From Shinisaurus crocodilurus (lineage: Eukaryota > Chordata > Lepidosauria > Squamata > Shinisauridae): a DNA stretch of 64,000 nucleotides. Under the pieces are notes generated by a model. The model had not been told where the DNA came from. It worked only from the letters and a program-made list of their open reading frames with translations, and made no database searches. Numbering within the stretch: position 1 is the first letter of the stretch; every line of letters starts with the position of its first letter. The position numbers and the translations under genes are program-made. The DNA lies in assembly GCA_021292165.1 (NCBI GenBank), contig CM037877.1, forward strand, positions 124,934,402-124,998,401. Direction: 5' to 3'. Positions 36,257-46,330 of this stretch are shown here, piece by piece.

Positions 36257-36844
36257 CCACTGCTAAATTAGGGATTACAAATATATTTCAAAACTTAAAA
36301 AATGATTATCCAAAAATAATTTCTTATATACAGAAACACACAAACTAAGAGACCATGTTAAAAACTTTGCCATTTGTGGACCTGTGCATTTCAATGCACA
36401 GGTCCACAAATCCCATAGGGATTCTAGGCGTGATAAATGGATTTTCATCACGTTATATATATGAGTTTAACACCTCCCCACCAAAATGCCTTTCTCATGC
36501 TCAACATTTCTCTACTAAATCAAGATTTTTTTTCAGAAGTAATTTTGAGCTGAGCAAGGTGATCTACCTTAACACCAGTAGGAATGATTCGCTAGGATTC
36601 TATGCAGCAGCTTCTGTTGAGACCTTTTTTCCAATATGGAACGAAGTATATTTAGTCCACACTGTTTTGCTTGTCTTGCAAACCTATAATTTATGTATTT
36701 CTTTTTCTTTCCCATCCCTCCTTGCACATTGACTGTATAATGTAGCAAAACAGTATAGCATTGTTCATTAGGGCAATAGTTAGAGCAAGACCATATGCAT
36801 ATACCTGTTGGTACAAGTGAACCTTTTTTGTGTGATTTTTTCAG

Positions 36845-36905
36845 AGGGGCTTCTGAACAATGCCAGGGATACAAGTGTCATGGATACTCTACCACTGAAT
36901 GGTAA
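36845..36905 (+). CDS. ADGRL3: ADGRL3 alternative short C-terminus (second frame of the terminal exon)
   Basis: When preceded by the 52-nt exon, the first base completes ATA (Ile), and the exon reads GASEQCQGYKCHGYSTTEW and stops at TAA 36903-36905. This overlaps the GLLNNARDTSVMDTLPLNG codons of the long tail in another frame. The product lacks the 261-residue tail and the PDZ ligand. Its end matches the short-tail isoform I remember for mammalian ADGRL3, so the dual reading seems conserved. The stop lies in the last exon, so nonsense-mediated decay is not expected. Confidence 0.88.
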
Positions 36906-37632
36906 CCACGGCAATAGCTACAGTATTGCCAGCAGCGAGTACCTGAGCAACTGTGTGCAAATCATTGACCATAGCTATAACCACAGTGAGACTGCCTTAG
37001 AGAAAAAGATTCTGAAAGAACTCACTTCCAACTATATACCTTCCTACCTGAACAACCATGAGTGCTCTAATGAACAGAGTAGGAATCTAATGAACAAATT
37101 CGTAAATAACCTAGGCAGTGGAAGCAAGGATGATGCCATCGTTCTCGATGATGCCACCTCATTCAACCAAGAAGAGAGCCTGGGCTTGGAACTCATCCAT
37201 GAGGAATCAGATGCCCCGTTGCTACCCCCCAGGGTTTATTCTGCAGAGAACCACCAGCCTCACCATTACAGCAGGAGACGGATTCCACAAGAAAACAGTG
37301 AGAGTTTTTTCCCCTTGCTAACCAATGAGCACACAGAAGATCTCCAGTCACCCAACAGGGATTCTCTTTACACTAGTATGCCTGCTCTGGCCGGCATGCC
37401 AGTCACAGAAAGCATCACCACCAGTACCCCACCAGCCAAAAGTGGTGATACTGATGATGTGTACTACAAGAGCATGCCAAACCTGGGCTCCAGGAACCAT
37501 GTCCAACAGCTACACGCTTACTACCAGTTGGGGCGAGGCAGCAGTGATGGATTTATAGTCCCACCAAACAAGGATGGGATCCCAGCAGAAGAAACATCGA
37601 AAGGACCAGCTCACTTGGTCACTAGTCTATAG
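36845..37632 (+). CDS. ADGRL3: ADGRL3 terminal coding exon, long cytoplasmic tail ending VTSL
   Basis: Acceptor TTTTTTTCAG ends at 36844. AG completes Glu, and 261 residues follow to TAG 37630-37632. It opens GLLNNARDTSVMDTLPLNGN and contains EKKILKELTSNYIPSYL, DDAIVLDDATSFNQEESLGL, DAPLLPPRVYS, SPNRDSLYTSMPALAG, DDVYYKSMPNLGSRNHV and GRGSSDGFIVPPNKDG. I recognise this as the latrophilin-3 C-terminus, close to the human protein throughout and distinct from ADGRL1 and ADGRL2. ADGRL3 is an adhesion GPCR that binds teneurin and FLRT proteins through its extracellular part; the C-terminal VTSL is a PDZ ligand for SHANK-type scaffolds (family knowledge). The exon is intact. It can be joined to an upstream tail exon directly, or to the 12013 cassette. 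Confidence 0.97.
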
Positions 37633-37910
37633 AAAACTAAGCAAACCTTTTAACAAAACAAACGCCCCTGTCCAACACCTGGATTACTGTTTGGAGTTAA
37701 ATCAAAGCAGTGGTAATATTGTGTATTCTCCTACTTTATGCTGTTCTAAACCACAAACAATTATCATACCTTTTTAATGGAATTTGTAGGCCCACCCAGG
37801 AAGAATACTAACTGCTGTGATCTCCCTCTCTTGCCCCCCCCCCCGGCCCCACATCAGAGAGACTTCAGTATGCTAAGTAAAGGGATGCAACAGGAAATGG
37901 TCCACTGCGT

Positions 37911-37955
37911 GGCCTTCCCAAATTATACTGTGTTTGTTTAAGCATCTTTGGATGC
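37911..37955 (+). repeat. ADGRL3: 45-bp exact direct repeat, copy 1 (in the 3' UTR)
   Basis: From GGCCTTCCCAAATTATACTG to CATCTTTGGATGC, identical to 39454-39498. Confidence 0.95.
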
Positions 37956-38530
37956 GCTCTTCTTATTACCAAGGACCTGATTTACAAAAGGCCAAATGTG
38001 CATTTGAAACTACTAACAATGATGCATCTAGATTGGAGTGCTGCACAAAACAGAAGCAAAAATAGCAAAACTGTTTATTCTGAATCTGTATCACATAGTT
38101 TTTTGGTTTCACCACTTGATTTAACCACAGCTCACTTAGCTGGGGAGTAAACAAAACCTAATGAAATAGAAAGGAAGTCTATAATTGTATGCTACACAGC
38201 ATATTTTTATGTTTTTCTGTATTAACTGATAATTCTAATGACAGGGAAAAAATGAAACAATTCCTATGTAATGTACAGATACTAGCATTGCACATATAGT
38301 CCGCTTTTTGTTCAGCCAAAACTTGCGTCCCTGTTAATGTAGTGGAAAAACAAACAAACTTTTTTCTGTTGTGCTGGTCTTGCAAGTTTGTCTACCAGTA
38401 GAAGCAAGATTTTTCATACATCCTTTTTTTGGCCATTTTTCCATTAAAATATTTCACTGGGTAAAACATAGTAATTCTCTTTATAAAGACCTTTTGTTTT
38501 CAGTTATGTCACACCACACTTCAGTAGTCA

Positions 38531-38560
38531 TATGTGTGTGTGTGTGTGTGTGTATATGTG

Positions 38561-38606
<46 letters not shown>

Positions 38607-38607
38607 A
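38531..38607 (+). repeat. ADGRL3: (TG)n-(TA)n-(CA)n compound repeat in the 3' UTR
   Basis: TATGTGTGTG... passes into TATATATA... and then ACACACACAC. TG pairs with CA and TA with itself, so the transcript could fold into a long hairpin. Confidence 0.95.
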
Positions 38608-38860
38608 CACTTTATCTGTATAAATTTGCCAGAAACCTTTTTTCAAATTAGAAAACTGGACAAACTTTTATGTTTGCAGTGCATAACCAATGAGCATTTG
38701 CAGCAAGTAGTCCTTCACTAAGGCATTAGGTAACCTTTCTAGGAGTCTGGATATCATAATGAGGCTTCTGCATGTGAAAACCAAGCCTCTGCAGGAGTAA
38801 AAGTCTAATCCCCAGGCTAGGAACTTTTTCTGCAGTGGTTTGAAAAATTGACTGACTCAT

Positions 38861-38866
38861 AATAAA
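38861..38866 (+). terminator. ADGRL3: Poly(A) signal AATAAA, proximal
   Basis: AATAAA followed by a T run (GATTTTTTTTTT), a plausible downstream U-rich element. Confidence 0.6.
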
Positions 38867-39097
38867 GATTTTTTTTTTAAACTATTTTGAAGTGGTTAAA
38901 AAAAATCATTTCATTATTTTTCCTAATAGGAAATGTATTTATTTGACAAGATTTAAAGTAATGTAGGCCTTCCCAGGAGGTAAATTAGCAGCACAGATTC
39001 TACTTTTTTTTTAATTTATGATGCATTTTGTATGGTCACCAAGTTGAATGACCTCATTACTAATATTTGTTGTAACAGTGAAATTTGTTTACCAACC

Positions 39098-39103
39098 AAT
39101 AAA
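39098..39103 (+). terminator. ADGRL3: Poly(A) signal AATAAA, distal
   Basis: AATAAA in CCAACCAATAAACAACTG, with TGTATGTATGTCCTGT about 25-45 nt downstream as a GU-rich element. The best candidate for the main 3' end. Confidence 0.65.
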
Positions 39104-39453
39104 CAACTGATTAAGATTTAGAAGGCACTGTATGTATGTCCTGTACAATCAGTCTCTCCTATTTATCTCCATCTTTCCATCTTCAGCAAAAGGATTTTAA
39201 CTCTTTTAGGACTGAATGTGCAAATGAAAGCGTATTCAGCACAGAATTTTGGAAGAAAATATAGAAAACTTAAATTAGGCATCTAGAATCTTGAGACAGG
39301 CACAGAAAGGGCCTGATTTTTCATCACGGGATTCTGCAACTGTTTGTCTGCTTTGAGATTAAAAGGACTTTAGGGCACAATCCTATACCTTGCCGGGGGG
39401 GGGGGGGCATAGGATAGGTTGGACTCTCCCCTGCAGCCTCGGAAATGCCTTCT

Positions 39454-39498
39454 GGCCTTCCCAAATTATACTGTGTTTGTTTAAGCATCTTTGGATGC
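39454..39498 (+). repeat. 45-bp exact direct repeat, copy 2
   Basis: Identical to 37911-37955, about 1.5 kb further downstream and next to a GC-rich repeat-like block; flanks are only weakly similar (GGAAATG shared a few bases upstream). Confidence 0.95.
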
Positions 39499-40867
39499 TC
39501 TGATTGCAAAGCGCCCCCCCCCCCCCGCCTCACAGCTGCTGTGGTTCTTTCCGCACTGGCTGGAAACCAAAAACAGAAGAAGGCTGTCTTCAGTTCTGGC
39601 ATTCCTGGGGACAGGGAGGGGAGGAGCAAGGCACTGCCATCTTCTGAGAAATCCAGACTGTGCCTCAGCCTCTCCTCCTTGCAAGGAGAGGAAAAACATA
39701 TCAATGGCTGAAATTGACTGTCTTAATATTTTTGAGGGCGAGGAGAGCATGGTGGCAATCCACCAAGTTCAGGGGGTTATGGGCAGCCGCATTGCATGGG
39801 GCTGCTCGATAATATTTTTTCATCATACATTTTATACATTTATTTATCCTATATGTAGCTTTTTCTGATATTAATAGGTTTCTGGGCCAAACTAGATGTA
39901 ACATTAGTTGCATGAATGCAATTAACATACACTTATTGTGTATTGTATATAGCAACCAAGGGGAAACTGTTCCAACTCCCCCTCCTCACCCCACACAGTC
40001 CCAAGGCTACTCGGAGTTTCCCTTGTTTGCTGGTTACATAACAAAAAAAGTGCACATTAGTTGCATTCAGGCCATGAACATTATGCCCAATTCTGCCCTG
40101 TTTTGGGTCAGAGAGAAAAGCAAACTCTGTATGAAGCCCTCTCCAAGGTCCTTTGTTCTTTTTTAAGTATTTCACCATTATTGTGTTACCTGGGAAGGAG
40201 GTATTGCTCTCAATTGCTTTAGGTTGCTTAACAATTTGGGGAAAGCCCTCTAAATTTCAGGAGGAGATGAAATAGCAGTGCTGAATTGTATCCTCTGGAG
40301 AGATGTTGATGGAACCCCTCTGGCATTCCATGCCCCAAACTAAGTGCTCTTTTGTTGATACATGCTTGCAGGATTTTGCAAAATAAAATTAAAAAAATCC
40401 AGCAGTCTACTCGAACTTTATTTATTGAGACATATGAATTCAATTACTTTCCCAGTGGTTTAACTAGGAAAATATTTATAATAAGTCAACAAAATAAAAC
40501 AAGACTGAGAGATGACATCTGGCCAATAAAATTAAACCAATGACTCCTTTTGTGAGGATTATGTGGAATCCCAACCTATGCACAATGCAGAAATGCCCAT
40601 CGATGCATGGAAGTTTGGAGACAGGTCCAGAAAGCACAATTCTGCTCCTCCTACCTCCCCCCACCATCCCCATCCAACATCCTTGGTTGTCATCTACGCA
40701 AGATGTGCCTCAGTGTGTCAATGTCCAAAATCCCTGCAGATTAATCCTAATCATTACTGTAGAGAGCTTTCTCCATGGCACTTCATTAGCATGTGTTAGA
40801 AAAAGACTTTCACATGGGGTACACAGGTAGAGCCAAGTAAAATTTACCACTGCTCTGAAAACAGAGT

Positions 40868-40965
40868 AACAGTGCAATCCTATGCATGTGTACTCAGAAG
40901 TAAGTCCTATTACGTTCAATCAATGGGACTTACTCACAGGAAAGTGTGTATACATGGGGTGGTCA
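40868..40965. mobile_element. Short MITE-like repeat (AGTGCAATCCTATGCATG type)
   Basis: ACAGTGCAATCCTATGCATG, ACTCAGAAGTAAGTCC, CAATGGGACTTACTCACAGG and AAGTGTGTATAC form an imperfect inverted repeat that I know as a common lizard intersperse. A diverged relative is at 15690-15755. Confidence 0.55.
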
Positions 40966-41452
40966 ATCACCGCTTGCAGGGCAATCCCTTTCTTTTTGTT
41001 TAAAAGTTGTCAGGATTGGCACAAATTCAAGAGGTGAAGTTTACCCACCCACCCCACACCCCCAAACACCGAAACACAGAGCTTGAGAGAGAAGAGAAAC
41101 TTTCTTGCATTTCCTTCTGACACTGTAAACTTACCTGTTAGAGGCAACAGCCGCGTCCTTTCCTTTTCGGGTATGGGCATGTGCGCACGCGCGTGCACAC
41201 ACATACACACACATCCTAGCGTCTGTTCCCTCCCTGCTTACTGTTTCTTAAAGCTAAAGGTTTAAAGCAGTTTGCTGGAGGCACCGGAAAATTTGGGACT
41301 TTGCATAACAAAGGGAGAAGCTTAAGAAGCTTCATTATTTTGAAGGTCCCTGGATAATCAGGGCAGTTGGAGAGTATGCAGCTGTGGCGGTAGTTACAAA
41401 TTGACTGATACTGTGTTCTTGTGACAAGGAAGTTCTATCTGTGATAGCTATT

Positions 41453-41526
41453 TGAGCAGGGGGTTGGACTCGATGGCCTTGTAGGCCCCTTCCAACTCTA
41501 CTTTTCTATGATTCTATGATTCTATT
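41453..41526 (+). mobile_element. CR1 3'-end fragment (about 75 bp)
   Basis: GAGCAGGGGGTTGGACTCGA... to the terminal TATGATTCTATGATTCTAT repeat. Confidence 0.9.
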
Positions 41527-42725
41527 TCAAATAAACAAGCTACCATGAGATGGCTGAAGGTATCAAATTGTAATGTGGTAATGTGCTGAGTGGCAGAAAG
41601 GAACATTGGGAAAGCACAGTCTCTGATGGTTCTTTGATGCCTACCGTAATTCTTATTTTCCAGGCTATAAAGATTCCATGCTATAAAGCCCCTGACTGAG
41701 GACTAGATTTTAATACTTCTGGCTCTGTTTTTAAAATACTGTGAAAAGCAGAAATATAAGATGATGATACAAGTGGACCAACACTCCATATTGCAGTGTG
41801 GAGTCTTCTGTTCCAGGATGCTCCATTCCATTTGCTCTCCTTCTTGATTTCCATTCCTCCCACACCACCCACCCAGTCAGCATTCTGTGGCCACTGAACA
41901 TTGAGTGACTGGGGCTATGCAGCAAGTTTGCTTCCTTAGGATTGTTCCACCTCAAGGTTGTTTTGTTTGTTTGTTTATATTTCTGCAGACCTCAGGATTT
42001 CTCTAAGTCTGCTGAGGCCTCTCTTCTTCATGGGTGCTGCTGCTTTTGCTAAATAAGAATAGGGACTCAGAGAATAAGTTTGCTGTTAGTATATACAAGC
42101 AGGCCCAGACAACAAATGTTTCAGTGTATCCGTGGTGTATATTACCTGAGCATGTGGCTGAGGGAGTTGGAAAAAAAACAAAAGTTAACATCAGGAATCC
42201 TTGCTCAGGTATTTCTTCTCATGCAATGTGCAATGTAGACTACCAGTCTGCATGCAAGAAAATTATAAAAATTAAGAAAAGATAGCAGGGTGGCTTCTAT
42301 GAGCTTTAGAAGATAGCTTCTATGAGCTTTAGAAGCTTTTTCTGTGATCACATTATCATCAGTGAAATAAAATTTCACCTAAATATAAGATTAACTAAAA
42401 TATTTGCAATCAACAAAGCTGGCACTATAAATGTCACAAACAAGATAACAATTTGAGTTTCTAACATTGTTATGACTTTCCTCTACACCTCCTGCATTCT
42501 ACTTGTGTTGTAAAGTGAAACTAAAACATGTTAAATTGCTCCTTTTTTTTTACTTCTTGCACATTACTTGAATATAAAAAGTGAAGCTGAAGCATTACTA
42601 AGTTTTTCTAGGGATATGAAAAAAAGGGTTAAAATTCTAAAGTCTAAGAGTCTGGGTATCATAGTACCCAGATACTATGGCCCAGTGCTCCAAAGAAGAT
42701 CAGAGGCAAAGCAGCAAGAAGAAGA

Positions 42726-42756
<31 letters not shown>

Positions 42757-43019
42757 AGCTCTCGTTACTTGTGCTTTTATACACTTGTTCTGGCCAGTGG
42801 TGGGGGCCGTAATGAGTGATGAACCAAACATCTTCTAATAAAAATGGGGTGCATTTTCTATGTTCATAGCTTTTTCTGTGGTTACATTATTGGCAGTGAA
42901 AGAAAATATAAGATTAACTAAGGGTGCAATCCTTAGTTCTTTCAGTTTTAGACAGAAAGAAGTCCTACACTTCCGGCACTATTTAGATAGTTGCCTAAAT
43001 GGAATAAATGCAGATTGAT

Positions 43020-43445
43020 TTGGATGAATATAATGGATAATAATCTTATTCAGTCTAGCGGCCATGATAGATGTCAATAATTTGGAATCAAAATTCATTA
43101 ATGAAATGGGTCTATGACTCAACTTTCAGCTGGTCTTTGCCCATTTTGGCAAGCACAATAATCCAAGACAGTTTCCAGGTCTCTGGAAACATTGTTGAAT
43201 TTAATAATTTTGGTATTAGAGTTCTTTAATTTTTCTATAAAATTCGCAACAAAATCATCAATACTGGGAGCTTTACGATTCTTAGCTTTTTGAAGGGCAG
43301 CTTCTATTTCATCAGATGTTATTAGGGAATTCAAAAATTCTCTATGTTGTTCTGTAAGTATTTTAACCTGTGAGTCTTCTAAATATTTGTCTATCTTAAT
43401 AACATCAGGGTATGAACTAGAATACAATTCTGAATAAAATTGCAC
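43020..43445 (-). pseudogene. L1-clade ORF2 fragment (RT lead-in)
   Basis: Minus strand: MQFYSELYSSSYPDVIKIDK, FLNSLITSDEIEAALQKAKN and RKAPSIDDFVANFIEKLKN. This is the FY..LY / EI..AI / K.PG.DG pattern that precedes the L1 RT domain. Isolated and truncated on both sides. Confidence 0.75.
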
Positions 43446-44588
43446 AGATTGATTACTAATCTGTCTAGTCCCTCAAATCTAGTCCCAAAAGAGTCCTACA
43501 ACTTCCGGCATTTCCCAGACAGCTACACTTTCTCCCAGTGTAGGGGATCATTTACTCCTGCATTTTCTCACCTACAGCTTGAAGTGGTACATTCCAGGAA
43601 GAGTTATTCCACAAGAAAAACAGTTGTTGATTATTAAATAAATCTGTCTAGACAAGGCCTTAGTTCCACCCCCAACCTGCAGGGCTGCCCTCTCAAAGAA
43701 TGGCCTCAAGTCGCCAGGAATCAGGGCCCACCTTTATGCCTCCAGCAAATGGTCCAAATTTGCAGGCCATTTCCTTACCATTTGATTGAGAGTGCACTGT
43801 TCTCTGCCTCCTTCACTTCCAGGCAATTGCATGGAGGAGGGGAGGAGGTGGGGTTGAGCAGCAGCAACAGCACAAACACTCATTGGCCTCTGGAAAAGAA
43901 AAGAAGCGGAGGCAGCATGGAGCAGAGTGTTGTGGAGGTCAGCATGGCATGGAAGGGGTGGCAGCACTGACAGCATGCCCATGTGTGCACCCACCCACTG
44001 GCACCACACTGACCCACCTGCTTATCCCAGCAAATGGCACTCAGGGATCTGCTGTGGCTGGTGTAGCCCAGCAGCAGCCCAGTTCACCTACAGATAAGAG
44101 GCTGCTTATGTCAGTGGCAACAAAGGCCCAGCCTGCCCACAGACCTACTTGCACAGATTACAGATTTAATAACGGTAGAGTTGGTGAATCTGGAATATGT
44201 CGATTCCTCATTAAACCAATCTGTTATCACCGCTCACCTAAAAGCGACTTCTGCACAGTCCCATCACATATGTGAACAATTTTCAAGGACATTTCTCTGG
44301 TGCGGGCTGTAGGGAGACTTACTCCTTAAATCTTGCCAGTTGCTATCATCCACTTTAACTTTCATTTCCCACTAGGTTTTTTGCGGGGAGCGTATATTGA
44401 ATTTGAACAACAAGAGTTCTTTATAAATAACTGGAATTGATCCCCGAGTCATTCTTGTATTCTCAGTTATTATATTTTCAAACCTTGTGAGGCTTCTGGT
44501 GGCATCTTTCTTCACCTGAGAAAAACTTTAAGGAGAACTGTCATTTTCACTGCCATCAATCTATCCATTATGGAAAGCTTCATTAGCC
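43446..44588. other. Intergenic stretch without a recognised feature
   Basis: Moderate GC around 43660-44100 (CCACCCACTGG, CAGCAGCCC), otherwise AT-rich. No domain in its short frames. Confidence 0.5.
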
Positions 44589-44603
44589 TCCAGTGTCTGA
44601 TGT

Positions 44604-46315
44604 GTTGTTGTTTTTTTAATTTAAATTTTTAATTTTTCATATCTTACAGCTACTAATGAATACAACAACAAAAAATGCAACATCAACATTGTGCACCCCC
44701 CCACCTCTTGGGACCAAGTTATATTTCTCCCCCCAAAAAATTTTTTATGTATATATACAAGATATTATTCTATATTCCAAAAATATAACAAATCTTGACA
44801 AGGTTTGTTCCCCTTCACCAACACATAATCCAAAACTTTACCCCAAATGTTCACAAAGGTGTCTTTCTCCAATTGTCCTTTTTGACACTTAATATTACAA
44901 GTTAATTTATCATTTAGCACGATATCCCATACCTCTTTATACCATTCAGTAATTGAAAACACATGTTGAACCTTCCAATTCCTAGCTATCATTAATTTTG
45001 CTGCTGTTAACAAATTCACAATCAATTATTTTGTATTTGTTAAACAAACTAACTTTTCTGTAATTGTTAACAATGCTAATTTTGGGCAGACTTCTAATTC
45101 CATTCCAATTATTTCTGATATTTCTGCAAATACTTTCTGCCAAAATTCCAGAACATTTTTACAGCTCCACCACATGTGGGCATACGTACCTTTTACATTA
45201 CATCCTCTCCAACACAATGCGGAGCAATTGTTATCTATCCGATTTAATCTTACTGAAGTTAAATACCATCTCCATTCCACTTTATAAAAGTTTTCTTTTA
45301 TCCTAGTTGACATAACTCTTACAATACATCTATCCCAAATATTTTTCCAACTTTGTTTCGATATTTCCTCATCAAATTCATTATCCCATAACACTTTAAG
45401 AGAATCTTTATGCTCTTCTTCTTTTTGTAACATCGTATATAAAACCTTTGTTGTGCCTCTTGTTGAAACATTACCTTCTATAGCTTCTCTAGTCAAAACT
45501 GTCTTTTCAAAATTGGTTAGTTCTCTTTCTCTGTCCATTCTTGTCCTCCACTTTTTTAACCACAGTTCCAATTGCATTGAATTTAACCATTATATTTTCT
45601 CTCTTCCTACTATTTCTATTATATGTTCTCTAGTCTTCAATTTTTCCACCCAATCCATTAATTTAATCACCTTTTTTCTCCTTAATATAGCTTCTATATG
45701 TCTTACATTTTCTGGAAAGTCCTCCATGACCACTACCGGAGTTAATGGGGATACCTCTGGTGTAAAAATTTTCCTCGTGCTATTCCAACCTCTCTAACAT
45801 ACTCCTCAAAAAGGGATTTTCTAGTCCTTTTATAATATTATTTATATTTTTCTTAAATAATATATTCACCATCATGTTTCCTAATTCTCGAGATTCTAAT
45901 TCCAACCACATTTTGTCTTTCCCTGCTATAATGTCCAAAATATGTCTTACCTGGTTGGCTAAATAATACCACTTTATATTAGGAAGACCTAAACCACCTA
46001 TTTTTCGCGCTTTATACCAACTATATTCATTAATCCTTGATATTTTCCTTCCATTACAATATTCATTAATAATTGATTGCCAATCTTTAATTTCTTTTTC
46101 TGTAATCTTTACTGGTAACATCCTAAACAAAAAGTTTATTTTAGGCAATAGCTTCATTTTTACCAATGCAATTCTACCAAACCAAGAAAGTCCAATTTTT
46201 TTTATACTCCTCTATTTTATTTTTAACCTCTGTCTTTAACTTTCTAAAATTTTGTTCTCCTACTTTATCAATATCTTGTGTAATTTCTATTCCTAAATAT
46301 TTAATTACATTTGTA
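44604..46315 (-). mobile_element. 5'-truncated L1-clade LINE with a 15-bp target duplication
   Basis: TCCAGTGTCTGATGT is duplicated exactly at 44589-44603 and 46316-46330. On the minus strand the element reads an L1 ORF2 C-terminal part: MVKMKLLPKINFLFRMLPVK, GGLGLPNIKWYYLANQVRH, EDSLKVLWDNEFDEEI-like codons, YAHMWWSCKNVLEFWQKVF and LNDKLTCNIKCQKGQLE, ending at a T-rich (A-rich on minus) tail at 44604-44625. The reading frame is broken into about three pieces, so it is inactive, but the intact duplication suggests moderate age. Confidence 0.85.
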
Positions 46316-46330
46316 TCCAGTGTCTGATGT

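Larger units (their letters stand above)
32264..36844 (+). other. ADGRL3: Last ADGRL3 intron
   Basis: Bounded by GT 32264 and AG 36843-36844. Mostly unique AT-rich sequence. A SINE lies at 34664 and a palindromic MITE at 36150. 32264-34660, 35036-36140 and 36260-36840 show no repeat or coding feature that I can name. The 32.1-32.5 kb flanks of the 52-nt exon are T-rich and could contain conserved splicing elements, which I cannot test. Confidence 0.8.
37633..39125 (+). other. ADGRL3: ADGRL3 3' UTR
   Basis: AT-rich sequence after the stop codon without repeats of known LINE or SINE type, apart from a TG/TA/CA tract at 38531-38607. It is extended to just past the second AATAAA signal; the true 3' end is not known from sequence alone. 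Confidence 0.7.
39126..43019. other. Intergenic sequence downstream of ADGRL3
   Basis: No host gene seen. 39370-39420 begins like the MITE at 14609 (TTAGGGCACAATCCTATACC) and then has a G run. 39454-39498 is the second copy of the 45-bp repeat. 42727-42753 is a short CAG/GCA run. The open frames in this stretch have no recognisable domain. Confidence 0.6.

Noticed and set aside
40868..40965. Possible conserved regulatory element downstream of ADGRL3
   Set aside because: The inverted AAGTAAGTCC/GGACTTACT layout and a diverged relative near 15.7 kb point to an interspersed repeat.
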